From: Bacillota bacterium
GTDB lineage: Bacteria > Bacillota > Clostridia > Lachnospirales > Lachnospiraceae
NCBI GenBank assembly: GCA_023392535.1
Contig: JAEVYY010000003.1
Span: forward strand, 9,061 to 73,060
Reading direction: 5' to 3'
Length of the DNA stretch: 64,000 nucleotides
Positions 1 to 8,952 of this stretch are shown here, one piece after another. The notes beneath the pieces are model-generated. The model had not been told where the DNA came from and searched no databases. It saw only the letters and a program-made list of their open reading frames with translations. Numbering within the stretch: the first letter of the stretch is position 1; each line of letters opens with the position of its first letter. The position numbers and the translations under genes were made by a program.

Positions 1-20
1 GATAAGGAGTTGTGTTAAGA

Positions 21-812
21 ATGAGAGTGAACCTAAAAAAACAAATACTGCATGGAATTTGCATGATGGCAGCAATCATATTTATATATCCGCTTGCGCT
101 GATGCTAATAAAATCATTTGCAGTAGACGGATTTAGAAATTACTTGCTTGTTTTTAAGACCTATAATTTATTTCACAATTTTATTAGTAGTATCCTCATA
201 GTTGGCTGCACGCTGCTATTGGTCTGCGTTATTTTATCACCAGCAGCATTTGCATTTTCAAAATTAGACTTCCCATTAAAAAAAACGCTTTATTATATCA
301 TCCTAATGGGAATGATGATTCCTACCTCAGCTCTGATATTTCCTTTATTTCATACGATAAAGATTATGGGACTGTATGGTTCCCGGTTATCAGTAGTGTT
401 GCCGTATGTAACGCTTAACAGTTGTTTCAGTCTGATGATGTTTAAAAATTATTTTGATGCATTACCGAACCAACTGATGGAAGCTGCGCACATGGATGGA
501 GCCAGCAGGTTTCGAATTTTTTACTCCATTATGATGCCTGTCGCCAAGCCAGGACTGGCGTTTGTATTAATACAAACGTTTTTAAGCTCTTGGAATGAAT
601 TGCAGATGGCGATGATATTTATTAGCGATGCTGTAAAATTACCATTATCAGTGATACCGACGCGCTTTTCCTCTTCGGTTGTTTCTACCCAGTTTCCAAC
701 GCGTGTCATGTTTGCAGCATTGACGATTTGTCTGATACCGATAGCAGTTTTTTATCTTTTTGCATCGAGATCACTAATTTCAGGTTTGACGCAAGGAGCT
801 GTAAAGGAGTAG
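21..812 (+). CDS. Carbohydrate ABC transporter permease, MalG type
   Basis: Membrane permease of a sugar ABC importer (binding-protein-dependent transport inner-membrane family). The 263-residue protein has about six hydrophobic segments and the cytoplasmic EAA loop that contacts the ATPase (EAAHMDGASRF from residue ~154, followed by a conserved Pro-rich stretch). ATG at 21 is preferred because AAGGAG at 4-9 lies at a usable distance; a GTG at 12 would be too close. The partner MalF-type permease and binding protein presumably lie upstream of the window. The next gene starts 5 bp downstream, so transporter and sensor kinase form one operon. The substrate cannot be read from the sequence. Confidence 0.9.
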   Translation: MRVNLKKQILHGICMMAAIIFIYPLALMLIKSFAVDGFRNYLLVFKTYNLFHNFISSILIVGCTLLLVCVILSPAAFAFSKLDFPLKKTLYYIILMGMMIPTSALIFPLFHTIKIMGLYGSRLSVVLPYVTLNSCFSLMMFKNYFDALPNQLMEAAHMDGASRFRIFYSIMMPVAKPGLAFVLIQTFLSSWNELQMAMIFISDAVKLPLSVIPTRFSSSVVSTQFPTRVMFAALTICLIPIAVFYLFASRSLISGLTQGAVKE

Positions 813-816
813 TCCA

Positions 817-2694
817 CTGAAAAACAATAGAACGGTTCTGAGAGAATTAAAAAATTTAAAAGATAAGATTAGTTATAAGATAGGAATCATTAATAGTGCT
901 TTTTTTCTGGTAGCTTTTGTAATTATTTTAATCGTAACCAGTGTTCTGAATTACAAAATTATCAGTAAAAAAGAAGAGCAGACATTTCATTCTTATTTGG
1001 TAAATTCATTAATGTCTGTAGACGATACATTAAAAGATATGAGCAGAGTTTCTCTCATGAGTACCTCAGGAGAAAGATTTCAAAGTATTCTACTGGACTA
1101 TGACAATAGGAATGCATATGAAAAAAATCAGGATGATGAGTATCTGAAAGAATACTATACGTCGCTGGTAGAAATACGAAGTGATATTAGTGGAATCTAT
1201 ATGTTTGATTTCAATAAATTGATATTTTACCATGATAGTATGAACCCTTCTGTTCGAAAAAATGTGGATGCCTATGTAGTATTAGAGGACATTAGAAAAA
1301 AGTCAGAAAAATTCAAACGATCTAATTGCTATTTGGCAGTGGATCACCAGCCTAGATTTATGCGCTATACGCAAAATTATGAGAGAAATCCGTTTACTCA
1401 GAACTGTATCTGGCTGTTACGCGATATCTATAGTTTTTCGCCACATAAAAAAATGGGAAGTGTAGGATTAACCGTACAGGTAGAGACAATAAAAGACATT
1501 TTAGATGAAAGTATTGGAGTGGACATGTTCTATATCCTCTTAACACAGTCTGGTGAGATTATCTGTTGTCAGGATGGAAATCTGATTGGCCGAATGATAG
1601 CAGAAATTTCCCCTGGTATTGCTAAAACGCTTCGAACAGAAGGGAGCAAAGAGGCTGAATGGGATGGTCAAATGAACAAGACAATGAACGTACAGTCTGA
1701 TTACAGCAATTTAATCCTTGTGACAGGAAAATCAATCAATCATTTTGCAGAAGAGGCTACCGGTTTTATCTGGTATAGCATTGTAATTGGTCTATTTGTA
1801 GCCTTATTTATTGTGATTGTTACGTTTCGTAATGTAAGTGTTATTCTAAAACCATTAAAACTACTTGCAAATGAAATGTCGAACTTTAACGGGAACAGCC
1901 TGAAGGTTCGCTATCCAGTTACTCCCAATTATGAAATTGGGCAATTGGTCAAAGCATTTAACAGTATGGTGAATATGCTGGATGAATTGATTGAGAAGCA
2001 ATACATCGATAAAGTAAAAATAAAAGAGAGTCAGTTAAATGAACAGAAACTCTCTATGCTATACCTGAAAAGTCAAGTAAATCCACACTTTCTATATAAT
2101 ACATTGGACACAATAAAAATACGAGCGGAGATAAACGATGATAAGGAGGTATCTCATATGTTGATGGAGCTCGTAAAATTTTTTAGGTTAAATGTTAAGG
2201 TGGATAAACAATTTGTTACCTTGGATCATGAATTCAATTTAATTGATTCTTATCTAAAATTAATGAATTATCGCTATGAAAAAATAACTTACCAATACGA
2301 TATTGATGACACACTAATGAATATATTGGTGCCTAATTTTATTCTCCAGCCAATTGTTGAAAATAGTCTGCTTCATGGTTTACGTAATAAAGGGTATCAA
2401 GGCAACTTATATCTGAGCGCGCATCGAATGAAGGAGGCAGGCAAGATTGAAATCATCATTAAAGACAATGGTGTAGGATTTGATCGGGAGACGAAAGAGC
2501 AGGTTAATAAGATGCTGCGCGAGTATGATAATAATGAGAACAGAAACTTAGATAAATGGAATCGTATTGGAATTATGAATGTGCAGATACGCCTGAAGAT
2601 GTTCTACAAGGACAACGGTGGATTATATTATACGGATAATGAGGATGGCGGTGTAGCTGCGCACATTGTAATAGAAGAAAAATATAAATTTTAA
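817..2694 (+). CDS. Sensor histidine kinase, YesM type, with apparent CTG start
   Basis: Membrane histidine kinase of the LytS/YesM class that phosphorylates an AraC-type response regulator. The open frame runs from a stop at 802-804, and the only start codon giving a full protein is CTG at 817, placed 7 nt after AAAGGAG (803-809). That start yields 625 residues with TM1 at ~25-46, an extracellular sensor region, TM2 at ~316-338, HAMP, the phospho-acceptor block NPHFLYNTLDTIK at ~425 and an ATPase N box and G box (NGVGF). The first ATG/TTG alternative (TTG 997) lacks a ribosome binding site and would delete TM1. The cognate regulator is probably the gene at 4290, with one enzyme gene between them. 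Confidence 0.88.
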   Translation: MKNNRTVLRELKNLKDKISYKIGIINSAFFLVAFVIILIVTSVLNYKIISKKEEQTFHSYLVNSLMSVDDTLKDMSRVSLMSTSGERFQSILLDYDNRNAYEKNQDDEYLKEYYTSLVEIRSDISGIYMFDFNKLIFYHDSMNPSVRKNVDAYVVLEDIRKKSEKFKRSNCYLAVDHQPRFMRYTQNYERNPFTQNCIWLLRDIYSFSPHKKMGSVGLTVQVETIKDILDESIGVDMFYILLTQSGEIICCQDGNLIGRMIAEISPGIAKTLRTEGSKEAEWDGQMNKTMNVQSDYSNLILVTGKSINHFAEEATGFIWYSIVIGLFVALFIVIVTFRNVSVILKPLKLLANEMSNFNGNSLKVRYPVTPNYEIGQLVKAFNSMVNMLDELIEKQYIDKVKIKESQLNEQKLSMLYLKSQVNPHFLYNTLDTIKIRAEINDDKEVSHMLMELVKFFRLNVKVDKQFVTLDHEFNLIDSYLKLMNYRYEKITYQYDIDDTLMNILVPNFILQPIVENSLLHGLRNKGYQGNLYLSAHRMKEAGKIEIIIKDNGVGFDRETKEQVNKMLREYDNNENRNLDKWNRIGIMNVQIRLKMFYKDNGGLYYTDNEDGGVAAHIVIEEKYKF

Positions 2695-2716
2695 CAATAA
2701 ATAACAGGAGGTTATT

Positions 2717-4276
2717 ATGGAACTTACATATGAAGTATATAGAGATAAAGTGAGAGGATGTTGGACAGGAAAAAATATTGGTGGTGTATTAGGTGCACCA
2801 TTTGAATGTCTGAGGCAAATAAATGAGATAGAATTTTATACGCAGGATCTGTCGATGGGTCCCCCACCAAATGATGACCTGGACTTGCAGATTGTCTGGC
2901 TGGCAGCAGTAGAAAAATATGGGCGCAATGTAAATGCATCGATACTAGGTGAATACTGGCTATCCTATATTATTCCAAATTGGGTGGAGTATGGGACAGG
3001 AAAAGCAAATCTGCGAGCAGGCTTGCAGCCACCTATGAGTGGTTTGATTGATAATACCTATAAAGATAGCTGCGGTTGCTTTATTCGTTCGGAATTATGG
3101 GCATGCCTTGCACCCGGGCACCCAGACATTGCCGCCCGCTATGCTTATGAAGATGCAATCGTTGACCATGAAGGGGAAGGGATGTATGGAGAGATATTCT
3201 TTGCAGCGCTACAGAGCGCAGCATTTGTTTTAAGCGATTGCAGAAAATTAATTGAGATTGGTCTTTCCTATATACCGGAAGACAGTATCATGGCCCGGGC
3301 AATTAAGAAAGCGGTGGAGTGTTATGACAATAAGATAGATTTTTTAGAAGCAAGGAAACAAATACACAATGTTGCACCTGGAACGTTTGGTATTCAGGGA
3401 ATCAAACTCAAAGATATTAAAGTAGAAGGCAATGAAGGCTTAGAATTGGGAGCACCCGGATTTGATGCACCGGAAAATGTCGCGTTTGCAATCGCTGGAT
3501 GGCTTTACGGAGAGGGGGATTTTGAAAGAAGTATTATTCTTGCCAATTCGATGGGAGAAGATACAGATTGTACCTGTGCAACACTAGGTGCTACTATGGG
3601 GATTATATTGGGAGATGCAAAGATTCCGATTAAATGGAAAGATCCACTCAATGATAAGATAGCCACTTTATGTATCGACAAGACCAGCAGAGGAATCTGG
3701 GTGCCAGAAACAGCAAATGAACTAACGGATAGAGTTCTTAGAGCAATGCCGGGATTTTTGGGTCAGGATTACTGTGACATACTCCATTGCGGTGGTATGA
3801 GAATTATAGGTAAAGATGAGCAGGAACTTTATGCGGAAGATCCTTTCGCATATATGCCTGGAATTAATTCTCATTGTAAGGATGGAGATATGAACATCAA
3901 GGAATTAGTTACATTATCCCCTTACATATTAAAATATGAATTTCCAGCATTTCGTGTTCTGGTGGATTATAATGGTTCTATCTATTTTAAAAAGGGTGAG
4001 AATAGAAAAATTAAAGTTAGAGTGAACAATGCCTTTTATTTGAACCAACAGCAATGGGTCAAATTACGTATCTATACACCAGATGGAGTTGAGATGATAA
4101 GTAGTAAATCTGTTATGTTACCACTAAATAACTTAAGTGGCTCTTTCGCAGAGACAGAGTTTGAGTTCAATGCCGCTAATTTTGAAGATGCAAAAATGGA
4201 ATTAGTTCTTAGTATCTCCTTGGAAGGGCGCCATTCCAGTGGAGCAGTGACGATGGTCTTTATGCAGAATAACTAA
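2717..4276 (+). CDS. ADP-ribosylglycohydrolase family protein
   Basis: 519-residue protein of the ADP-ribosylglycohydrolase fold (ADP_ribosyl_GH), which hydrolyses ADP-ribose bonds using two Mg ions. Visible family motifs are the N-terminal GCWTGKNIGGVLGAPFE block, the metal-binding acidic cluster NDDLDLQIVW (~52-61) and the C-terminal metal motif GEDTDCTCA (~280). About 150 residues at the C terminus are extra and look beta-rich. The ribosome binding site AGGAGG precedes ATG at 2717. It lies between a sensor kinase and a response regulator downstream of a sugar transporter, so a catabolic role on an imported glycoside or ribosyl compound is possible. This is inference: no substrate is shown, and members of this fold have varied substrates. 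Confidence 0.85.
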   Translation: MELTYEVYRDKVRGCWTGKNIGGVLGAPFECLRQINEIEFYTQDLSMGPPPNDDLDLQIVWLAAVEKYGRNVNASILGEYWLSYIIPNWVEYGTGKANLRAGLQPPMSGLIDNTYKDSCGCFIRSELWACLAPGHPDIAARYAYEDAIVDHEGEGMYGEIFFAALQSAAFVLSDCRKLIEIGLSYIPEDSIMARAIKKAVECYDNKIDFLEARKQIHNVAPGTFGIQGIKLKDIKVEGNEGLELGAPGFDAPENVAFAIAGWLYGEGDFERSIILANSMGEDTDCTCATLGATMGIILGDAKIPIKWKDPLNDKIATLCIDKTSRGIWVPETANELTDRVLRAMPGFLGQDYCDILHCGGMRIIGKDEQELYAEDPFAYMPGINSHCKDGDMNIKELVTLSPYILKYEFPAFRVLVDYNGSIYFKKGENRKIKVRVNNAFYLNQQQWVKLRIYTPDGVEMISSKSVMLPLNNLSGSFAETEFEFNAANFEDAKMELVLSISLEGRHSSGAVTMVFMQNN

Positions 4277-4289
4277 ATGGGTAAAGTTA

Positions 4290-5069
4290 ATGAAAAAACT
4301 CAAAGTATTACTTGTTGATGATGAACTCACCATACGGGAAGGATTTAAAAAACTTTTCCATTGGGAAGAACATGGCTGTGTAGTAGTGGGAGAAGCCAGT
4401 GATGGTATTGAAGCAATTAATCAGGTTGACATATGTCAACCTGATGTTATAATTATGGACATTAATATTCCTATTTTAAATGGTTTTGAGGTAATACGTA
4501 TATTGAAAGCAAAATATCCGACGATGGCTTTTATCGTAGTAAGCGGGTATGATGATTTTATTTATTGTAAAGAAGCAATCAAATTAAAGATTGCTGACTA
4601 TATACTGAAACCAGTAAATTATGAAGAATTTGGAGAAGTGCTTGATAATTTAAAGATTTCATCATATCAGGAGTCATTGTTATATAGAAAGACCATAGTT
4701 GGTGAAAAGGATAAGTTGATTTTTGAGATTACAAAATATATTCAAGAACACTTACAGGAAGAAATTACATTAAAAGTGTTGGCTGAAAAGTTTTACTTGA
4801 ACCCTGTTTATGTCAGTCAATTATTTAAAAATGAAATAGGTGTTAATTTTTTGACTTATCTCACCAATATACGTATTGAAAGAGCTAAGATTCTATTAAT
4901 GTCCAGTGGAAAATCAATCTCTGACATTGCAGAAAAAGTGGGCTTTAAAGATTACCGGGTCTTCTCTAAGGTCTTCAAGAAAATGGAGGCGATTCCCCCT
5001 TCACAATTTCACAGGCATATTACAGAAATTTCAGATGGACATAAAAATGAAACTGATAATTTAAAATAA
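4290..5069 (+). CDS. AraC-type response regulator, YesN type
   Basis: DNA-binding response regulator of 259 residues. The receiver domain (~1-120) starts KVLLVDDE, with phospho-acceptor Asp in IIMDINIP and Lys in YILKPVN. A short linker is followed by a C-terminal double helix-turn-helix AraC domain (~150-250; IRIERAKILL and ISDIAEKVGFKDYRVFSKVFKK). It is the likely partner of the kinase at 817 and would control the sugar transporter operon. It is shorter than the 522-residue YesN-type regulator at 21385 because it lacks the middle domain. A strong terminator follows directly. Confidence 0.92.
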   Translation: MKKLKVLLVDDELTIREGFKKLFHWEEHGCVVVGEASDGIEAINQVDICQPDVIIMDINIPILNGFEVIRILKAKYPTMAFIVVSGYDDFIYCKEAIKLKIADYILKPVNYEEFGEVLDNLKISSYQESLLYRKTIVGEKDKLIFEITKYIQEHLQEEITLKVLAEKFYLNPVYVSQLFKNEIGVNFLTYLTNIRIERAKILLMSSGKSISDIAEKVGFKDYRVFSKVFKKMEAIPPSQFHRHITEISDGHKNETDNLK

Positions 5070-5104
5070 ATCCCAACTTCTAAAAGTATGGGATTTATTT
5101 TTTT
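5064..5104 (+). terminator. Intrinsic terminator of the sugar transporter/two-component operon
   Basis: A perfect 12-bp stem (AAATAAATCCCA at 5064-5075, TGGGATTTATTT at 5089-5100) with a 13-nt loop is followed by a T run. It overlaps the stop codon of the preceding regulator. Confidence 0.9.
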
Positions 5105-5185
5105 CTGCAAGATATGTATTATTAAAATCATTCGGTATCGTTGATTCGTTATATTATCAGAGGGACGCCTCTGGGAGGTATTATT

Positions 5186-5716
5186 TTGACGCGCGAAAAA
5201 AATTTAGTAAAAAGAATACAAAGCGGTGACAATACGGCTTGGAATGAGCTGATAGCTATGTATTATCCAGAGATATTACGTTATTGTGTTTGGCACGCTC
5301 CGGATAAAAATATGGCAGAAGATGCCGTTCAGGAGACATTTTTAAAAGCAATCCGATATTTTGATCACTATGTCAGTGTAGGAAAATTGAGAGCATTTCT
5401 ATATAAAATAGCGGCCAATACCTGTAAGGATCTTTACCGTAAAAAGAGCTTAACCGATGTGCCCATAGAAGAGGTGCAGGTAGAGTTCTCCTACATGGAA
5501 TACGGGTATCAGGCAATAGAATCGGATCTACAAATACATACTTTGGTCAGTGAATTATCAGAAGAATTGAGAGAAGTTGTATTACTGCGTTTTGGACAAG
5601 AATTGACCTTAAAAGAAATAGCAGATGTCTTGGACCAGCCGCTCAGAACGATTCAGTCCCGATTGAGAAGAGCTTTAAAACAAATAAAAGAAAAATACGC
5701 GGAAGGAGGAGTATAG
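5186..5716 (+). CDS. RNA polymerase sigma factor, sigma-70 family (ECF-like)
   Basis: 176-residue two-domain sigma factor. Region 2 shows the usual YYPEILRY and EDAVQETFLKAIRYF elements and region 4 a helix-turn-helix (LTLKEIADVLDQPLRTIQSRLRRALK). TTG at 5186 is chosen as start because GGGAGG at 5173-5178 lies 7 nt upstream; the open frame extends to another TTG at 5141 without a binding site. The stop abuts the next gene, a six-TM protein that may act as regulator or anti-sigma factor. No promoter matching a distinct ECF consensus was recognised. Confidence 0.88.
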   Translation: MTREKNLVKRIQSGDNTAWNELIAMYYPEILRYCVWHAPDKNMAEDAVQETFLKAIRYFDHYVSVGKLRAFLYKIAANTCKDLYRKKSLTDVPIEEVQVEFSYMEYGYQAIESDLQIHTLVSELSEELREVVLLRFGQELTLKEIADVLDQPLRTIQSRLRRALKQIKEKYAEGGV

Positions 5717-5717
5717 A

Positions 5718-6491
5718 ATGGATGAGAAATTTTTAGTAAAATTACAAGATACATTACAACGGAATCCGGTGATAGATGAGTCACATTTAAAAAGGACACT
5801 TACAAAGGCAGAAATGGAACTATCTAAAAGAAAAAAAAGGGACAGGATCGGGTTTCTTGAGTTTTTTATCAGGCAGATTAAATATTTATCCGTACCTATT
5901 TGGTGTTTACAGGGAATTTTATTATTTTTTCTATTATCTACATTAGGATATTTATATGGTGCATTAGCTATGACAAGTGAAAAGCAGTTAGCAGTGCTTT
6001 TATGCAGTTGTGTCATTTTGATCTTGTTAACGACGATCCCTGTTATTGAGCGTTCTATTCGCTATCAGATGAATATGGTAGAGGCTGCTACGAAGTTTTC
6101 AATAAAGAGTATATTAGCGGCCAAATTACTGACCATAGGATTGGGAGATGGTGCCATGATTGTCGCTGTGATGTTATTTACAGTTAAGCAGACATCATTG
6201 TCAATCCTTCAAGCAATCACATATCTCATGGTACCGTTTTTGCTATTGAGCAGTGTGGCATTGTATCTAATCGGTCATGTGGCGGTGGAAAAGTATGTAA
6301 AAGGTTGCGTCACTGCTTCTATGATCCTTTTCCTTGTGGTATTTCTTTTAGGAGAAAATTCTCCATGGATATTAAAAGAGGCATTTATAACAGAAAGGGT
6401 GGTATTCTGTTTGGTGCTTTGTGTAGTCCTGTTGAAACAGATCCAATATATTAGGAATCATTCTTCCATTGCTGAGTTACAGATCGTATAG
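5718..6491 (+). CDS. Six-TM membrane protein in sigma factor/ABC operon
   Basis: 257-residue protein I do not recognise as a named family. A soluble, charged N-terminal ~50 residues (many Lys/Arg) precedes about six hydrophobic helices at ~55-75, 83-103, 130-150, 157-180, 195-210 and 220-235. The start lies one base after the sigma factor stop, with GGAAGGAGG upstream, so the two are translationally linked. By position it could be an anti-sigma factor, with the N-terminal segment holding the sigma factor at the membrane, or a subunit of the ABC exporter that follows. There is no zinc-binding anti-sigma motif (HxxxCxxC). Confidence 0.7.
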   Translation: MDEKFLVKLQDTLQRNPVIDESHLKRTLTKAEMELSKRKKRDRIGFLEFFIRQIKYLSVPIWCLQGILLFFLLSTLGYLYGALAMTSEKQLAVLLCSCVILILLTTIPVIERSIRYQMNMVEAATKFSIKSILAAKLLTIGLGDGAMIVAVMLFTVKQTSLSILQAITYLMVPFLLLSSVALYLIGHVAVEKYVKGCVTASMILFLVVFLLGENSPWILKEAFITERVVFCLVLCVVLLKQIQYIRNHSSIAELQIV

Positions 6492-6509
6492 CGAACAGAA
6501 AGGAGACGT

Positions 6510-7400
6510 ATGGAATTATATATTAATCATATATCTAAACAATTTAAAGATAAGAATGCAGTAAAGGATGTGAGTCTTCACATTACACCAGGGGTATGGG
6601 GATTACTGGGAGCAAATGGTGCCGGGAAAACAACATTGATGCATATGATAGCCGGAATCATGGAACCTACATCGGGAACAGTTGAGTATGATGGGGTACC
6701 AATTTCAATGCTACAAGAAAAATATAGAGATGTTTTTGGATATTTGCCTCAGGAATTTGGCTTTTATCCGGAATTTACAGTAAAGGATTATTTAGAGTAT
6801 GTCGCAACGTTAAAAGGTCTTACCCGAAAGACAACCAAAGAGAAGATTGACATCTTACTGGAGAAGATGACGCTGTCGGATGTGGGTGATAAAAAAATCA
6901 AAAAATTGTCAGGAGGTATGAAGCGACGGGTCGGTATCGCACAGGCTCTGTTGAATGATCCTGACATACTCATCTTAGATGAACCGACGAGTGGGCTTGA
7001 TCCGGGAGAAAGAGTACGTTTTCGCAAAATGCTGTCGGAGTTTGCAAAAGACAGAATCGTATTAATTTCCACACATATCGTACCAGATGTGGAATACATT
7101 GCAGCAAAAAACGCGATTATGAAAGAGGGAGAAATTATTGCAACAGGAACGACAGAGGAACTGGTAGCAAAGATGGCGGGAAAAGTGTGGGAGTGCAAGG
7201 TGCCGGTGGAAAAATTAAAATTCTATGAAGAAAATTTGAAGATCGGTAATATTCGTAATGAAAATGACGGCAATGTATCAATCCGTTATCTTTCAGAACG
7301 ATCTTATTCAAATAATTCTGTTTCAGTAGCTCCAAGACTGGAAGATTTATATTTATGGCTATTTCCGCAAGAGGCGGATAATAAATTGGAGGTGAGATAG
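6510..7400 (+). CDS. ABC transporter ATP-binding protein
   Basis: 296-residue exporter-type ATPase. Walker A GANGAGKTT (~35-43), Q loop (YLPQEFGFYPEF), signature LSGGMKRR (~132-139), Walker B ILILDEPTSGLDPGE and H-loop STH are all present, so it should be active. The C-terminal ~80 residues form an accessory domain, as in multidrug or bacitracin-type exporters. It is preceded by AAAGGAG and followed without a gap by the permease gene. With the sigma factor and six-TM protein it forms a four-gene unit, suggesting an envelope-stress or antimicrobial-peptide response; the inducer is not evident. Confidence 0.92.
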   Translation: MELYINHISKQFKDKNAVKDVSLHITPGVWGLLGANGAGKTTLMHMIAGIMEPTSGTVEYDGVPISMLQEKYRDVFGYLPQEFGFYPEFTVKDYLEYVATLKGLTRKTTKEKIDILLEKMTLSDVGDKKIKKLSGGMKRRVGIAQALLNDPDILILDEPTSGLDPGERVRFRKMLSEFAKDRIVLISTHIVPDVEYIAAKNAIMKEGEIIATGTTEELVAKMAGKVWECKVPVEKLKFYEENLKIGNIRNENDGNVSIRYLSERSYSNNSVSVAPRLEDLYLWLFPQEADNKLEVR

Positions 7401-8633
7401 ATGAGGCTTTTATCATTAGAAATGAAAAGAGTATTAAGAACAAAACTGGCATGGATCTTATTGTTGTTTGCCTTTTTTTGCTCCCTTTTATTTGCGTATA
7501 TTCCCACTACATTCATCTATTATACAGAAGAATCTGGTACTATTTTAAAAGGAATGCAGGCAATTGCGAAATATAAAGAAGCCAGAGCCGATATTTCGGG
7601 TGAAGTCACCCCTGACAAGGTAAAAAAATCAGTGGAATATGTGCAAAAAATTATAAAAGAAAACAAGGTGGCTGGCGTATATGAATTGCCAAATGAGGTC
7701 TATCAGAAAAGTTATCTGCCTCGTTCCCCATTCCTTCATGGAGTATTGGAAGCCTATGCAAATCCGGAGACTGGAATGGCAGCTGATTTAAAAAATATTG
7801 ATGCAACAGCACTGGATCATTTTTATGAAGGATGTGATGCCAGACTCGCTTCCTTGATGAAGTTAGAACAGCCTAAAAATTCTTCCGCATGGAATGATGC
7901 AGAAAAAAGATATGAAAACGTTTCAAAACCGTATGTCTATTATTCGGGGATCATATCAGATGCAATGGATTATGAGTCCATTTTGTTAGTTCTGATTTTG
8001 ATTTGTTGTGCCATGATTGGGGCACCGATTTTTTCTTCTGAATATCAGACAGAAGCAGATAGTATTTTAAGATGTACCAAATATGGACGTTCCCGGTTGG
8101 CCATTACGAAAATCATATCGGCATTACTGATAAGCAGTATTTCATTTTTCATATGTACAAGTACATGGATCGTATTAACAAATTGCTTTTTTGGCTGGGA
8201 TAGCGTGAAGACCTCTGTGCAGATCTTATTTTCCGTCACATCTTTAGTACCTTGGAATATTGGGCAATTGCAATGGAATATTGTTTTTGTAGGGCTTCTC
8301 TCTTTGATGGCTGCTGTTAGCTTTATACTTTTTATCTCGTCAAAATGTAAAAATCAAGTAACAGCTATGTCATTGGCACTGTTTACCTGCATTTTACCAG
8401 TATTTCTATCTTCTGCCCTGCCTGAAACAATTGGAATATGGTTTCATTGTCTGTGGCCAACGGGAGCAATTGGGCTGCAGAGAAGTATTCTATATGATTT
8501 TACGAGCTATGACTATCTGAAAATTGGTTCTCTTACATGGTGGTCACCAAATGTTATTATTCTGGTCGCAATCATAGAGATCCCATTGTTTATAGTCCTT
8601 TCCATACGATCCTACAACCGCTATCACGTGTAA
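7401..8633 (+). CDS. ABC transporter permease (ABC-2 like)
   Basis: 410-residue membrane protein with one N-terminal helix (~14-32), a large extracytoplasmic region (~33-190) and about five further helices in the C-terminal half. The segment around residue 205-235 (EYQTEADSILRCTKYGR) is typical of ABC-2 permeases, where this loop meets the ATPase. It starts on the base after the ATPase stop. This is the last gene of the sigma-factor operon; no clear terminator follows, only an A-rich spacer. Confidence 0.85.
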   Translation: MRLLSLEMKRVLRTKLAWILLLFAFFCSLLFAYIPTTFIYYTEESGTILKGMQAIAKYKEARADISGEVTPDKVKKSVEYVQKIIKENKVAGVYELPNEVYQKSYLPRSPFLHGVLEAYANPETGMAADLKNIDATALDHFYEGCDARLASLMKLEQPKNSSAWNDAEKRYENVSKPYVYYSGIISDAMDYESILLVLILICCAMIGAPIFSSEYQTEADSILRCTKYGRSRLAITKIISALLISSISFFICTSTWIVLTNCFFGWDSVKTSVQILFSVTSLVPWNIGQLQWNIVFVGLLSLMAAVSFILFISSKCKNQVTAMSLALFTCILPVFLSSALPETIGIWFHCLWPTGAIGLQRSILYDFTSYDYLKIGSLTWWSPNVIILVAIIEIPLFIVLSIRSYNRYHV

Positions 8634-8713
8634 TAACATTTCTGGAAAAAAAAGAAAAGATATGATACCATAAAAAATAGAAGCTTGTCTAAATTGAGAA
8701 GGGGACGTGAATC

Positions 8714-8950
8714 ATGAATAAGTGGATTACAGCGATGGTATCATTTGTAGGAGTCATTACTTTGGCTTGTGGAATTGGTTTAAGAGGAAAGGGAAGTACA
8801 GCAGTTTCGGTCATAGGAGGAGCAGATGGCCCGACCTCTGTGTTCATAGCTGGTAAAACAGGAACAAATTCCGCCTGGTATCTTATTATTACAGGTATTA
8901 TATTATTAGTAGCAGCAACTTTTGTATGGTTCTTTTCTAAGAAGAGGTAA
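8714..8950 (+). CDS. Small membrane protein with Na+-pumping decarboxylase beta-like GGADGPT motif
   Basis: 78-residue protein with an N-terminal hydrophobic segment (~5-23), a short middle stretch SVIGGADGPTSVFIAGK (~33-49) and a C-terminal helix (~54-74) ending in FFSKKR. The middle stretch resembles the conserved GGADGPT motif of OadB/GcdB/MmdB, the membrane subunits of sodium-translocating decarboxylases. The rest of that ~400-residue protein is absent, so it is either a mini-protein family or a strongly reduced relative. A good site (GAGAAGGGG) precedes the ATG, and its stop overlaps the next start region (TAATG), implying co-translation. Ion transport is inference only. Confidence 0.75.
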   Translation: MNKWITAMVSFVGVITLACGIGLRGKGSTAVSVIGGADGPTSVFIAGKTGTNSAWYLIITGIILLVAATFVWFFSKKR

Positions 8951-8952
8951 TG

